A stretch of 64,000 nt of DNA from Dactylis glomerata (lineage: Eukaryota; Streptophyta; Magnoliopsida; Poales; Poaceae): contig QXEO01001136.1 of the NCBI GenBank assembly GCA_007115705.1, forward strand, positions 557,757 to 621,756, given 5' to 3'. Numbering within the stretch: position 1 is the first letter of the stretch; each line of letters begins with the position of its first letter. The notes below the pieces were generated by a model. That model ran no database searches. It was not told the origin of the DNA and was given only the letters and a program-made list of their open reading frames with translations. The translations under genes were made by a program, and so were the position numbers. Below are positions 12,801 to 24,529 of the stretch, one piece after another.

Positions 12801-13367
12801 ATTTCAAATTTTTGAAAATTTTCACTTTGGGTTGTCAACATATTAAGCTAGGGTTCCAGAGATATTTTTGTTGAGCAGAAAGATGAGGATTTGCAAAAAT
12901 CTTAATTCAAAATTAGGGTTTGGTCACTGATTCAGATTCCGATTTTGGCAGATGTTTGAGTTAGGTTAGAATTTGACTTTTTGTTTGAAACTTCTTGGTC
13001 AAGTTAGTATGCAGCCTGGTCAAGCTCAACTAACTGACCACACCTTTAGTTGAGTTACAGATTGCTTAATCCAAGTGTCCAAAGTAGGGTAGTCAATAAT
13101 ATTTTCTAGATCAAACTTTTCTTCTCTTTTTCTTTATTTCTCTTGCTTTTGGTTCTTTTGGTCTTTGTGGTTCTTCTCTAATGCTTCTGTTGGTTAAGTT
13201 TGAATTAACTAAACATTGCACAAGAAATTATCACACACATGAAATCATAACAAGCATATAATAGAAATCTATGCATACATGCAATATGAATGAAAAAGTT
13301 TTATCTTGGTCCAAAATTTGGCACTTTAATTAATAGGAAATGGATTACAAATTCTTGAGTTGTTACA
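9811..13367 (-). repeat. 5' LTR of the Tekay-type element (LTR C, 3.56 kb)
   Basis: It is bounded by TGTAACACCC at 9811, next to the PBS, and TTGTTACA at 13367, next to gag sequence of the host Athila-type element. A minus-strand TATA box (TATAAAAA) lies at 12399-12406, followed on the minus strand by the GC-rich part. The GC-rich segment 11900-12780 contains long overlapping ORFs on both strands that recur in LTR A and B and have no gene-like features. Confidence 0.92.
12399..12406 (-). promoter_or_regulatory. TATA box of LTR C
   Basis: Minus-strand TATAAAAA, embedded in GC-rich sequence. The same box occurs in LTR B (3033-3040) and LTR A (850-857). Transcription would start about 30 bp downstream on the minus strand. 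Confidence 0.6.
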
Positions 13368-15749
13368 CGCTACTGCTACTTCTTCTGCTGAGTTTGAAAA
13401 TTTCACTGATAATTTAGATGATGCTTCTACTGTGCTTGATGAGAGTGGTTCGTTAGGTTCCTTTTTAGATGCTACAATTGCTAGGACTAAGCAATTGGGG
13501 AACACTACTGTTACACCTGTTAGTTCACCTGAGTCTAGGGAATGCCCTAGTGATGATCTTGATGACACTTATATTGAGCTTGACGATGATTTTATTGCTA
13601 AAGCTCATGCCACTCGTGATGCTAATGCTGTTAAGGAACTTCTAGCAAGACGTGCTGTTAGATATAAATTATCTCCTGATGCTAAGTTTGCCGCTTCTCC
13701 CATAAATATTAGAGATAAGGATTATGATTTTCTTTAGATTTATCTTACATATCTATTGTTGAGAAAGACCCTTTCTGTGGTACTGAAAATGAAAGTGCTA
13801 TGGCACATATGAATGAACTGTCTACTTTGAGTAATTTGTTTTCTGATGATATTAAGCTTCGCACTTACTTTATTGCTAAGATTTTCCCTTTTTCATTGAA
13901 AGGTGCAGCTAAAACTTGGTTTAATAATTTCTCTCATGGATCTCTTGATAGTCCTATTGCTTTGGTTAATGCTTTCTTTCAGAAATATTTTCCCGCTAGT
14001 GCTCAACACGCAGCTGTGCAAAAAATCTTTGACTTTGAACAAGGAAAAGGAGAGATATTGCCTGAATCCTGGGCAAGGTTTTGCTCTTTAATTAGAGCAT
14101 TGCCTAAGGAGCCATTGCCTAAAAATGAACTCATTGATATATTTTATAATGGACTAACTGATGAATCTAAGACATATCTGGATAGTTGTGCTGGTTGTGT
14201 TTTCAGGGAAAGAACTCCGGCCGAAGCTGAAGAACTAATGGCTAAAATAAGCCGGAATCATGATGATTGGACTATGGCTGAGTCAACACCAACACCAATA
14301 CCAGCGCCAACTACAGAGCCAACACAAAAGAAGAGAGGAATGATTGAATTAAATGATGAGGTTATGAGGGAAGCCAAGAAATCTCTTAAGGAGAAAGGTA
14401 TTAAATCCGAAGATGTGAAGAATTTACCTCCTATAGAAGAATTATGTAAGCCAATCCCTCACTCATCTACTATTGAGGTACACTCTCTCTAACGCTTTGA
14501 TGATAGAGATATTCCTTACTCTAAACCTCCTGATCAGTGCTTAGATGAGTTTGATAATTTTATTGTTAAGCAAGATAATTTTAATAGAAGGGTGCAGAAT
14601 CATTTGTTGAAAAATTCTAGAGCTATTAACGAGTTGCAAGATATTGTGGAGAGAACCTCCAATGATGTGAAGATGCTTTTTAAACATTTTCAAATGGTTC
14701 AGACTCAAATTGATCAGCTTACCAAGGTACAAAAAGATTTGCTAGTTAATGCTTCAAGAGAAAAACAAGCATGTGAAATAGTTCCAGAATCTTCTGAAAC
14801 AGGTAAAGATCCTAACAGTGTCTCTATTTCTGATGCTGAAACTGAACCAGGTAATGCTTCCGATAAAGAAGAAGTTGAGGAGGAACCAGAAAAGCTTTCC
14901 AAGAATGCTAAGTACACTAAGGAAGACTTCATTGCCAACAAGCATGGTAATAAGAGAGAGCCTTGGGTGCAGAAACCAATGCCTTTTCCTAGTAAGAAAC
15001 ACAAGTCCAAGGAGGAAGAACACTACAAAAGGCTTTGTGAATGGATGAGACCTTTATTTTTGCAAATTCCTTTGACTGATGCTATTAGAATGCCTCCTTA
15101 TGCAAAGTATATGAAAGATATTGTTACTAACAAAAGGAAGATTCCTAATGAGCAAATTTCTACTTTACTTGCTAATTATTCTTTTGATGGTAATGTTCTG
15201 GAGAAGCTTGGAGATCCAGGTATACCAACTATTCCTTGCTCCATTAAAAATAACTATGTTAAAACTGCTTTATGTGATTTGGGAGCCGGAGTTAGTATCA
15301 TGCCTTTTTCTCTTTATAAGAGACTTGATCTAGAAAAATTGGTATCAACTGATATATCTTTGCAAATGGCTGATAAGTCTACTTCTATTCCTATTGGTAT
15401 ATGTGAAAATGTTCCTGTTCAAGTTTCTAACAGTTGTTTGATATTAACTGACTTTGTTGTGTTGGAAATGCCTGAAGATGATAATATGTCTATTATTCTT
15501 GGGAGACCTTTTCTAAACACTGCAGGTGCGGTTATTAATTGCAATCAAGGAAAAGTGACTTTTAATGTAGATGACAAACAGTACACGGTCTATTTTCCCA
15601 AGAAGATTGATAGAAAGAGCGCTCTAAATTCAATCAAGAATGTTGAGACCATTCGAGTTGGTCAAATTATTTGTTCAGAGCGAAAGCCCAAGGAAGAATA
15701 TAAAATTGTCATGATTGGGACTATGCCTATCAAGGTCGAGGTAACATAA
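13368..15749 (+). pseudogene. gag-protease of Athila-type element copy 1, truncated
   Basis: This corresponds to copy 2 from about 57707 to 60202. It starts inside gag at the Tekay insertion. It has a gag core (KIFPFSLKGAAKTWFNN; LTDESKTYLDSCAGC) and an Athila-type aspartic protease (DLGAGVSIMPF near 15280, then SIILGRPFLNTAGAVI). Compared with copy 2 it has a 1-bp deletion near 13727 (frameshift), a CAA-to-TAA stop at 14490-14492, and an in-frame loss of 132 bp near 14778 between AAATA repeats. No RT follows. Confidence 0.88.
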
Positions 15750-15914
15750 GCATATAGTGAAATGTAAAGTTTTGCCTCATATAAAATTGGTTTGGTAACA
15801 AGACTCGATCAACCTTGTTAACAAAGTGATTTTATATGAATGAAACTTCATTTTCACCACATTTACTTTACCTCACTCATATTTACTTGCACTGTTTTTG
15901 TTTCCTCTGTTTAG
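15750..15914 (+). other. Post-gag spacer of Athila-type copy 1
   Basis: Non-coding and colinear with 60203-60366 of copy 2. It ends in TTTAG (15910-15914), the target duplication of the solo LTR that follows. Confidence 0.7.
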
Positions 15915-16005
15915 TAATGTCTACGCACGTGTCTGTTCTTGTAGACAGTGTTGGGCCTCCAAGTGCAGAGGTTTGTAGAACAGCATCAAGTTTCCCTTAA
16001 GTGGA

Positions 16006-17630
16006 TGATACGTCTCAAACATATCTATAATTTTTGATGCTCCATGCTTGTTTTTACACCATTTGCCTATTGTTTCGTTACACTTAGTGGCATTTTTATG
16101 CATTTTCCGGAACTAACCTATTAACGAAGTGCCACAGTGCCAGTTTCCTGTTTTCTGCTGTTTTTGTGTTTCAGAAGTGATACATAGGAAATATTCTCGG
16201 AATTGGACGAAACAAGTTCCTGAAGTCTTATTTTACCCGGAAGCTTCCAGAGATCCGAAGGAGAGTAGGAGGTGAGGGACCAGGGGCCCACACACAGGGG
16301 TGGCGCGGCCAGCCCCTGGCCCACGCCACCGCCTTGTGAGGCCACCTGGCCCCTCTTCTGACGACGCCCCTTCGCCTATAAATACCCCCCGACGAGAAAA
16401 ACCTAAGGGCCCAATCAGATTTCCAGAACACATCGCGATACGCCGCCGCCGTCGACCCGAAGATCGGGAGGGTCCAGAAGCTCTTCCCGGCATCCTGCCG
16501 GAGAGGGGAATCGCCACCGGAGGTCTTCTTCATCGCCATGCTTGCCTCCGGAGCGATGAGTGAGTAGTCTACCTTGGACTATGGGTCCATAGCAGTAGCT
16601 AGATGGTTGTCTTCTCCACTATGTGCTTCATGTTTAGATCTCATGAGCTGCCATACATGATTGAGATCACCGTTATGTAATTCTACATGTTTGGTTTGTT
16701 GGGATCCGATGAATATTGGTGTTTATGATTAAGTTGCTGTACTGAATTATATCTTTTGTTATTGCTATGTTGTTTATGATCTTGCATGCTCTCCGTTGTT
16801 AGTAGCTATCTTGGCCAAGTAGTTGCTAGTGACTCCAAGAGGGGGTATTTATGCTCGATAGTGGGTTCATGTCTCTATTTCACCTGGGGGAGTGACATAA
16901 ACCTCTAAGGTGGTAGATGTGCTATTGCTACTAGGTAGAAAACAACATTCATATGCTCAAGGGCATATGCTTTGTTTACATTACACACTTTGCTTAATGC
17001 AATTATCTGTTGTTCGCAACTTAATACTTCTAGGGTGTTCGGATTGATATCCCCGGGAGTGGATTATTAGTCATAGATGCAGTTGGATGGCGGTCTATGT
17101 ATTTTGTTGTAATGCCCAAAGTAAATCTCATAGTGATCTTCTTGACATATCACGTTATCTCTATTCTATCAATTGCCCAACTGTAATTTGTTTACCCAGC
17201 ATGTGCTATTTTATCTATGGAGAGACACCAGTAGTGAACTGTGGACCCCGGTCCTATTTACATCATATTGCAATCACCTGTTTACTTTTCTCGTACTGTT
17301 TACTTTACTAGCATACTCTACTGTTTTCCACTCGATACGCTCATAACCTTTGTTTCAAGCAAACCGGTGAGATTGACAACCTCATCGCAAGTTGGGAACA
17401 AAGTATTTGTTTGTGTGTGTGCAGGTTCCACAACACCTTCAGTCGTCATTGTCTCTCCTCTCCTGTTCGATAAACCTTGGTTTCTTAACTGGGGGAAAAC
17501 TTGCCGCTACACTCATCATACCTTCCTCTTGGGGTTCCCAACGGGCTGGTCATTCACCACGCACAAGGACTTACTGCTCCCATGTCAACTACACGCCACA
17601 GCTCTTTTCTGGCGCCATCACCGAGTAGCA
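16006..17630 (+). repeat. 5' LTR of the 16006-22999 element
   Basis: It begins TGATACGTCTC and ends GAGTAGCA. It contains a GC-rich hairpin with a 7-nt loop (16301-16327) and a TATA box (16377-16384). Confidence 0.92.
16377..16384 (+). promoter_or_regulatory. TATA box in 5' LTR
   Basis: TATAAATA followed by a C tract. It is identical at 21746-21753 in the 3' LTR. Transcription of the element probably starts about 30 bp downstream. Confidence 0.7.
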
Positions 17631-17640
17631 GCTTCTTTTC

Positions 17641-17658
17641 TGGCGCCGTTGCCGGGGA
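17641..17658 (+). other. Primer binding site, Athila type
   Basis: TGGCGCCGTTGCCGGGGA lies ten bases after the LTR end. This is the PBS typical of Athila elements (complementary to the 3' end of tRNA-Asp). Confidence 0.75.
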
Positions 17659-17792
17659 GGAAGAGAAGACTTCTGCGAGGGGAGTTCTTCGCACACACAT
17701 TCTTTACTTTGTTATTGTTTTGCTTTACTTTATTTATTTTACCTGCATTGCTTTATATCAAAAACCCAAAAAAAAATTAGAATCCTTGGTAG

Positions 17793-18845
17793 TTGTTATT
17801 TTTGTTGGTCTGTTATTGTCTTGCTTTATCATGCTTTCTATCAATGGTTGGTTTCTTTGAAACTAAATCTTTTTGGCAAGGTGGGTTCACGGAAGAGCAG
17901 CAAAATTATTATGAGGAACATCGCTTGTCACAAAAAGGGAAACACTTATGGGAACAAATCAATAGATTGTATATCATTGCTAGAAACGTGTGCTCTACTT
18001 ATAATGTTACTTATTGCTTTGATAGATCTTGCTGCTATAGGAGGTATAAACACCTCCCTTTTCAATGTGAGTATAATGATGATGTTACCATATCTTCTTA
18101 TATTAATGGAAATTATGACTTTTATGATGTGGAACAAATTGAAGAATTTATTGCTTGGAAGGGTGCATTCGAACTTGCTTATTTGCTTGAAAATACTGAT
18201 GATGCACCTTATAAATATGAGGTTTATGATATACTCACATTTTGCTTTGATAATTACAAGGAAGGAAATGGCTATATTTTTAAATATCTTAATAGATGCT
18301 CTCCAACAGAAGAGATTAATGCCATGAAGGAGCCTATGGAAGAAGAAATTGCTGAAATTGGAAGCTCATTGGATGAAAAAGAGGAGGAGCGTGATGATCA
18401 AGAGGAGGAAGAATGGAGCTACCCATGTCTACCTCCCAATAAGAGTAACTCTTTAACTAATACCTTATTTGATCGCCCTCCATGCTTAACAAACGAGGGT
18501 GAGTGTGATATTTATATTGTTGAGTTTGTTCATGATGCTACTAAAAATTATTATGAGAGAGGAAAATATGGTTGTTGGAATTTTCATCTTACTAAAACAC
18601 CTCTCTTTATATTGAAAGTTCTGAAGTTGCTCTTATTTTATCTACCCATACTTGTGGCTATGCGCTTCTTTGATTTATTTTCTTACAAGATTCCTATGCA
18701 CAGGAAGTGGGTTAGACTTAAATGTGTTTTATATTTGCTCCTTGATGCTCTCTTTTACTTCAATTCATATTTCTTATATGAGCATCTTCTCAAATTTTCC
18801 GCGCCTAGCTCAAAGGCGTTAAAGAAAAGCACTCTTGGGAGATAA
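17793..18845 (+). CDS. Unknown 350-aa protein with C-terminal membrane segments, carried by a non-autonomous retrotransposon
   Basis: It is the only long ORF of the element, 135 bp after the PBS. The first ATG is at 17793; an in-frame ATG at 17844 (MVGFFETKSFWQGG) is equally possible. With the upstream start the N-terminus is a hydrophobic stretch like a signal peptide. Residues about 20-180 are rich in aromatic residues and Cys. Residues about 185-215 are strongly acidic. Two long hydrophobic segments lie near residues 280-305 and 317-340. The last 12 codons (SSKALKKSTLGR) lie in sequence that is non-coding 3' of gag-protease in the related minus-strand element. I recognise no domain. An env-like remnant of a fuller Athila element is possible from the position and the membrane segments, but this is inference. 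Confidence 0.6.
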   Translation: MLFLLVCYCLALSCFLSMVGFFETKSFWQGGFTEEQQNYYEEHRLSQKGKHLWEQINRLYIIARNVCSTYNVTYCFDRSCCYRRYKHLPFQCEYNDDVTISSYINGNYDFYDVEQIEEFIAWKGAFELAYLLENTDDAPYKYEVYDILTFCFDNYKEGNGYIFKYLNRCSPTEEINAMKEPMEEEIAEIGSSLDEKEEERDDQEEEEWSYPCLPPNKSNSLTNTLFDRPPCLTNEGECDIYIVEFVHDATKNYYERGKYGCWNFHLTKTPLFILKVLKLLLFYLPILVAMRFFDLFSYKIPMHRKWVRLKCVLYLLLDALFYFNSYFLYEHLLKFSAPSSKALKKSTLGR

Positions 18846-21354
18846 CCCAATGTTTTCTTTTCAGTACTTTTTATTTTATTTGAGTCTTGGAAGTCATTAC
18901 TACTGTAATGACCGCTCCTTATCCTTTTTATTTCGTTTTTGTGCCAAGAGAAGCCTCTAATTTGAGTGAGGTAAAGATTTGGGGATGTTGCTGTCCTGAA
19001 ACTGTTTTCGGTGCTGCACCGTAAAAATTCGTGAAAATTCTCTGTTTATCTTTTGGACCTGAGATTTCTTGTGCATATGCCCCAGGTTATATCCAAACTT
19101 TTCTTAGTTGAACACTTTTTGATTTGAGCAACAGAAAATCCCTCAAAAATTCGACCTTTGTCAGCTGTTCAGTTTTGACAGATTTCTGCCAATATTTGTG
19201 TTTGCCACTTTATCGCTTTCTTTTGAGTTCTTTTGATCACGGAACTTTTTGGGGAGTTGATACAGTAGTATTTGATATATATGTGGTGGTTTTGAGTTGA
19301 AACCTGAAGCTAAAAGAGGGTTGAATATATTTTATGCTTGCACTAATGTTGCTAATAGATTTGTGTTTAGTTTTGTATGAAGGAAGTTTTCAAGTGTAGG
19401 GATTGGAGAATGATGAGATGAGTTGAAGAATGGACAAAAGCTCAAGCTTGGGGATGCCCATGCATCACCCCAAGAAATATCCAAGAAGTAAAAGCGTCAA
19501 AGCTTGGGGATGCCCCCGAGGCACCCCTTCTTCATCGGCAAAAATCAGGTCACCTTTCAAAACACTATATTTTTATTGCTTCATGCACTATGTGTTTTTC
19601 TTGGAGCGTCAGTTGTTTTAGTTTTCTTAGTTGGTTTAGTTTTTTTGTTTGCTGCAATAAATGGTTGGACCCCAACAAATTTCCTTTGGAGAAGTTGCTT
19701 GTTTTCATTTGCAAAGAACGCTCAGTTTTTCACTCTTATCGTTTATCGAGTGTTCTTCTTTTTCTGCTACTGCTTTTGGTTTTCGTTTTCGCCTTGATTT
19801 GCGTTCAGACCTTGTCATATCTTTTCATCAAGGTGTATTTTTGCCTCTGATCTTTATTGGTTTTCATCAAAAGTGGTGTCTTTAAAAATTTCAAATGGTG
19901 TTGGAAAAGAGAAAAAGCTTTGTGCAAAATAGTGGTACAAGAAGGAGCTTGTGTAGACTGCGGCTTAGGCTTTTTCATGTCATGCTTGATGTATTTTTGA
20001 TAGTATGCTTAGTGGTTTTGCTGTAGCATGACTTGTCTCAAATAACTGAGATTGCTTAATGAGCCTTTGAAAAAATCATGCGTTGTTTTTATTGTATGGA
20101 AGCATTATTTTGGTTTTCTCCTTGATGCTTTATTTGGGTTGACTTGGCGCATGCTCACACATGTTAGACTCTTACAAAGTCGCCAATAGCCTTCATGATC
20201 ATTTAGTTTTTGACTTTTGATGCCATCTTATGCTTCTTTTAATGTCGCTTTGTCGCTTTGCATGATTATGGCCATTATTGCTCTCTTAGTTGGTCGCTCC
20301 CAGTCTTTTGCTAACCCTCGCCTTGTACTGAGTATGAGCTCTACTCGTGCATCCAACTCCTAAAAACCAAGTTTGCCATTGTGTTCACTATAAATTCCTA
20401 TGCATGGTATTTGTAAGCCATTCCAAAGTAAAATTTTCATGTGCTACCTTTCAAAAACCTTCAAAACACTTCTTGTTTTGTGACACTGTTTTCAGCTCAT
20501 GGGGACGTAGTGGTCGGATTTGCTATCTTCCATATTGCTTATTCCAAAAAGAAAAAAAAAGAGAAAAAAAAAGAAAGAGAAAAAAGGCACTCCTCCAAAG
20601 AATGTGAATGTTGGTGGGCACCCGATGGAATCGGTTAGCCATGGTATGTGAAAGGAAAAAGGTGGGGAGGAGTGCCAAGTTTTATAAAAAGAGCACAAAA
20701 GTGCCAATCTCTCTCTCAAAAACTTGCTTCATTTTTGTATGGAAGATAGTAAGAACCCCATTGCCAGTCGTTGACAAAGACAACCACCTCTCAAAATCAA
20801 GTTTTATCTCTCTGTTTTACAAATGAAAAGCTCTAGCACATGCTTAATCACTGCTTCCCTCTGCGAAGGGCCTTTCTTTTACTTTTATGTTGAGTCACCA
20901 CCTTCTTTCTTTATGCACCATTAAGAGAGCATAGTTGCCATTCTTAGTGTGATATGCATTGTCCCAAAGTTCATTGATTGATTCATATTGTTGGTTTCAC
21001 TTGTTCTTAAATTATTTGTATCTAGTCGCCCTCTTAAACTTTGAGGTGTCCTATGCATTTATGTTTTGCTCTCTTTGAAGGACAAGCTGAAAACCTTTTG
21101 TATGTTTTCCTTATGATTTGAACACACGTTTGACCTTTCATTGTTTCATTATCATGATCTTTTGTTTGTGTTCATTTGCATGTTTACAACATGGTTGCTA
21201 AGTTCTTATTGTCATGATTATATCTTCATACCCATGTTTTAAGTTCTATTGATCCCAGCTCACCAATGCTTACATATATGATCAAGATTGTGTAGGTGCA
21301 TGTCACCTCAAAAATTATTCTTTTGTTATCACTTACCTACTCGAGGACGAGCAG
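18846..21354 (+). other. Long non-coding 3' region of the 16006-22999 element
   Basis: Similar in reverse complement to 42368-45300 and 50470-52009. It is T-rich with many short ORFs and a purine tract near 20550-20590. I see no convincing gene. Confidence 0.7.
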
Positions 21355-21374
21355 GAGTTAAGCTTGGGGATGCT
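21355..21374 (+). other. Polypurine tract of the 16006-22999 element
   Basis: AGTTAAGCTTGGGGATGC lies directly before the 3' LTR. The same motif, reversed, adjoins the LTR ends at 42368 and 50470. Confidence 0.7.
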
Positions 21375-22999
21375 TGATACGTCTCAAACGTATCTATAAT
21401 TTTTGATGCTCCATGCTTGTTTTTACACCATTTGCCTATTGTTTCGTTACACTTAGTGGCATTTTTATGCATTTTCCGGAACTAACCTATTAACGAAGTG
21501 CCACAGTGCCAGTTTCCTGTTTTCTGCTGTTTTTGTGTTTCAGAAGTGATACACAGGAAATATTCTCGGAATTGGACGAAACAAGTTCCTGAAGTCTTAT
21601 TTTACCCGGAAGCTTCCAGAGATCCGAAGGAGAGTAGGAGGTGAGGGACCAGGGGCCCACACACAGGGGTGGCGCGGCCAGCCCCTGGCCCGCGCCACCG
21701 CCTTGTGAGGCCACCTGGCCCCTCTTCTGACGACGCCCCTTCGCCTATAAATACCCCCCGACGAGAAAAACCTAAGGGCCCGATCAGATTTCCAGAACAC
21801 ATCGCGATACGCCGCCGCCGTCGACCCGAAGATCGGGAGGGTCCAGAAGCTCTTCCCGGCACCCTGCCGGAGAGGGGAATCGCCACTGGAGGTCTTCTTC
21901 ATCGCCATGCTTGCCTCCGGAGCGATGAGTGAGTAGTCTACCTTGGACTATGGGTCCATAGGAGTAGCTAGATGGTTGTCTTCTCCACTATGTGCTTCAT
22001 GTTTAGATCTCATGAGCTGCCATACATGATTGAGATCACCGTTATGTAATTCTACATGTTTGGTTTGTTGGGATCCGATGAATATTGGTGTTTATGATTA
22101 AGTTGTTATACTGAATTATATCTTTTGTTATCGCTATGTTGTTTATGATCTTGCATGCTCTCCGTTGTTAGTAGCTATCTTGGCCAAGTAGTTGCTAGTG
22201 ACTCCAAGAGGGGGTATTTATGCTCGATAGTGGGTTCATGTCTCTATTTCACCTGGGGGAGTGACAGAAATCTCTAAGGTGGTAGATGAGCTGTTGCTAC
22301 TAGGGAGAAAACAATATTCATATGCTCAAGGGCATATGCTTTGTTTACATTACACACTTTGCTTAATGCAATTATCTGTTGTTCGCAACTTAATACTTCT
22401 AGGGTGTTCGGATTGATATCCCCGGGAGTGAATTATTAGTCATAGATGCAGTTGGATGGCGGTCTATGTATTTTGTTGTAATGCCCAGAGTAAATCTCAT
22501 AGTGATCTTCTTGACATATCACGTTATCTCTATTCTATCAATTGCCCAACTGTAATTTGTTTACCCAGCATGTGCTATTTTATCTATGGAGGGACACCAC
22601 TAGTGAACTGTGGACCCCGGTCCTATTTACATCATATTGCAATCACCTGTTTACTTTTCTCATACTGTTTACTTTACTAGCATACTCTACTGTTTTCCAC
22701 TCGATACGCTCATAACCTTTGTTTCAAGCAAACCGGTGAGATTGACAACCTCATCGCAAGTTGGGAACAAAGTATTTGTTTGTGTGTGTGCAGGTTCCAC
22801 AACACCTTCAGTCGTCATTGTCTCTCCTCTCCTGTTCGATAAACCTTGGTTTCTTAACTGAGGGAAAACTTGCCGCTACACTCATCATACCTTCCTCTTG
22901 GGGTTCCCAATGGGCTGGTCATTCACCACGCACAAGGACTTACTGCTCCCACGTCAACTACACGCCACAGCTCTTTTCTGGCGCCATCACCGAGTACCA
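21375..22999 (+). repeat. 3' LTR of the 16006-22999 element
   Basis: It is 1625 bp, the same length as the 5' LTR, with TATA at 21746-21753. It ends GAGTACCA followed by the target duplication GTGGA. Confidence 0.92.
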
Positions 23000-24529
23000 G
23001 TGGATCACCCAAGGTTTATCGAACTCAGGGAGGAAGAGGTCAAAGCTATCCCTCTTAAGCAACCCTGCAATTACGATACAGAAAGTCTCTTGTGTCCCCA
23101 ACACACCCAATACACTTGTCAGATGTATAGGTGCACTAGTTCGGCGAAGAGATAGTGAAATACAAGTAGTAGTGATGATTATAAGTAGCAAATGTGATCT
23201 GAAATAAATATCGCTGCGAGCAAACATGTAACAAAACAGTAAGTAAACGGTGTGCAATGCTTGGAAACAAGGCCTAGGGATCATACTTTCACTAGTGGAC
23301 ACACTCTCAACAAATATAACATAATTGAACCAATTGATACTATCATCCATATGCAACTCAAAACAATTCTCCAATGGAAAACGAACACTAATCATGCGTA
23401 GGGCTACGAAGCACTCCTCAAAGTCCGTATGTACCCAAACTAGATTGTCCCACACTATCACCGTGAACGCACTAGATGGTTCCAACAAACACCAACAATT
23501 CATAGAGACATTAACCAAAAAGATACACATGATGCACACACTAGTCACCTTTACACCATAATACGAGGTATCTCCGGAGAGTATAATAATTAAGCATAGG
23601 AGCAGCATAATATCTGAATAATAACATCTACCAATTCAACTAGATACAAAGCTCACGATCACATAAAGATCACATCATAGGAGAGAGAGGTGAACCACAT
23701 AGCTACTGGTAGAGCCCTCAGCCCCGGGGGAGAACTACTCCCTCCTCATCATAGGAGACAGCATGGTTGATGGAGATGGCGGTGAGGTCAATGGAGAGGG
23801 CGGAGACGGTGATGGAGACCGATGGAGATGGCTCCGGGGGCACTTCCCCATCCCGGCAGGGTGCCAGAACAGAGACTTCTGTCCCCCAAAATTCGTCGAC
23901 GGCGGCGCCGGAGCTGCGGAACTGTTCTGGGAAAAACGCCGACTCCTCTAGGGTTTTCTGTCCCGAGGCTTAATATAGGCGAAGGGGCGTCGTCAGAGGG
24001 CTGCCAGGGCGCCCTCACAATAGAGCGGCGCGGCCAGGGGCTGGGCCGCGCCCCCTACGTGTGTGGGCGGCCTCTGCCCCCCCCCTCCGGCTCTCTTTAG
24101 GTCTTCGGTACTCTTCCGGGAAAAATAAGACTTCTGGAACTTGTTTCGTCCAATTCCGAGAATATTTCCCGTGTAGCTTTTCTGAAACACAAAAACAGCA
24201 GAAAATAGGGAACTGGCACTGTGGCATCTTGTCAATAGGTTAGTTCTGGAAATCTCATAAAAACGCCACGAAGTGTAACGAAACACAAGGCAAATGGTGT
24301 AAAAACAAGCATGGAGCATCAAAAATTATTGATACGTTTGAGACGTATCATTTAGTTTCATATTTTAATGTCTTAGAGTGCTGTAAGGTTGAGTTGGATT
24401 TGCTTTGTATCGCTCCACCGCCATTTTCCCGAGTTTTATTCTCTTATCATTTTTCTGAAAAATCCTCGAAAATAAAGTTTCTCGAAAAATTCTAGAAAAA
24501 TCTTTTTAAATTTTTATGTCAAAAATGGG

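Larger units (their letters stand above)
1820..13367 (-). mobile_element. Tekay-type Ty3/gypsy retrotransposon with two LTRs
   Basis: Read on the minus strand the order is 5' LTR (9811-13367), PBS, an extra ORF, gag-pol with chromodomain, polypurine tract and 3' LTR (1820-4001, its outer part displaced beyond the window by a nested insertion). The compared LTR segments 1820-4001 and 11186-13367 are both 2182 bp and colinear. I counted about 42 substitutions by eye (about 1.9 %), which at 1.3e-8 substitutions per site per year would be roughly 0.7 million years. The right flank (CGCTA at 13368) is the gag gene of an Athila-type element, so this element landed inside that gag. The lineage call rests on the C-terminal chromodomain and the very long LTRs. 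Confidence 0.9.
16006..22999 (+). mobile_element. Complete non-autonomous Athila-related retrotransposon with foreign-looking ORF
   Basis: The element has two LTRs of exactly 1625 bp, a PBS, one long ORF, a long non-coding 3' region and a polypurine tract. It is flanked by GTGGA (16001-16005 and 23000-23004). About 25 differences separate the LTRs by eye (about 1.5 %, roughly 0.6 million years at 1.3e-8). It lacks gag, protease, RT and integrase. Its LTRs and 3' non-coding region match the minus-strand elements at 40736-52009, so it belongs to the same family. Confidence 0.92.
15915..24350 (-). mobile_element. Solo LTR of an Athila-related element, split by a nested insertion
   Basis: The two parts are 15915-16005 and 23005-24350 (plus one copy of the inner target site). 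The flanking TTTAG repeats (15910-15914 and 24351-24355) mark the target duplication. The host sequence on both sides joins into the spacer seen in copy 2 at about 60355. On the minus strand the LTR starts TGATACGTCTCAAACG at 24350, with a TATA-like CTATATTAA near 23975, and ends near 15915, where the expected CA terminus is altered. There is no internal region, so it is a solo LTR. Its U3 resembles that of the element inserted in it, while its U5 does not. Confidence 0.8.

Noticed and set aside
17241..17780. 179-codon ORF across the LTR end and PBS of the 16006 element
   Set aside because: It lies mostly in LTR sequence, crosses the PBS and has no recognisable features; the similar frame in the 3' LTR is short.
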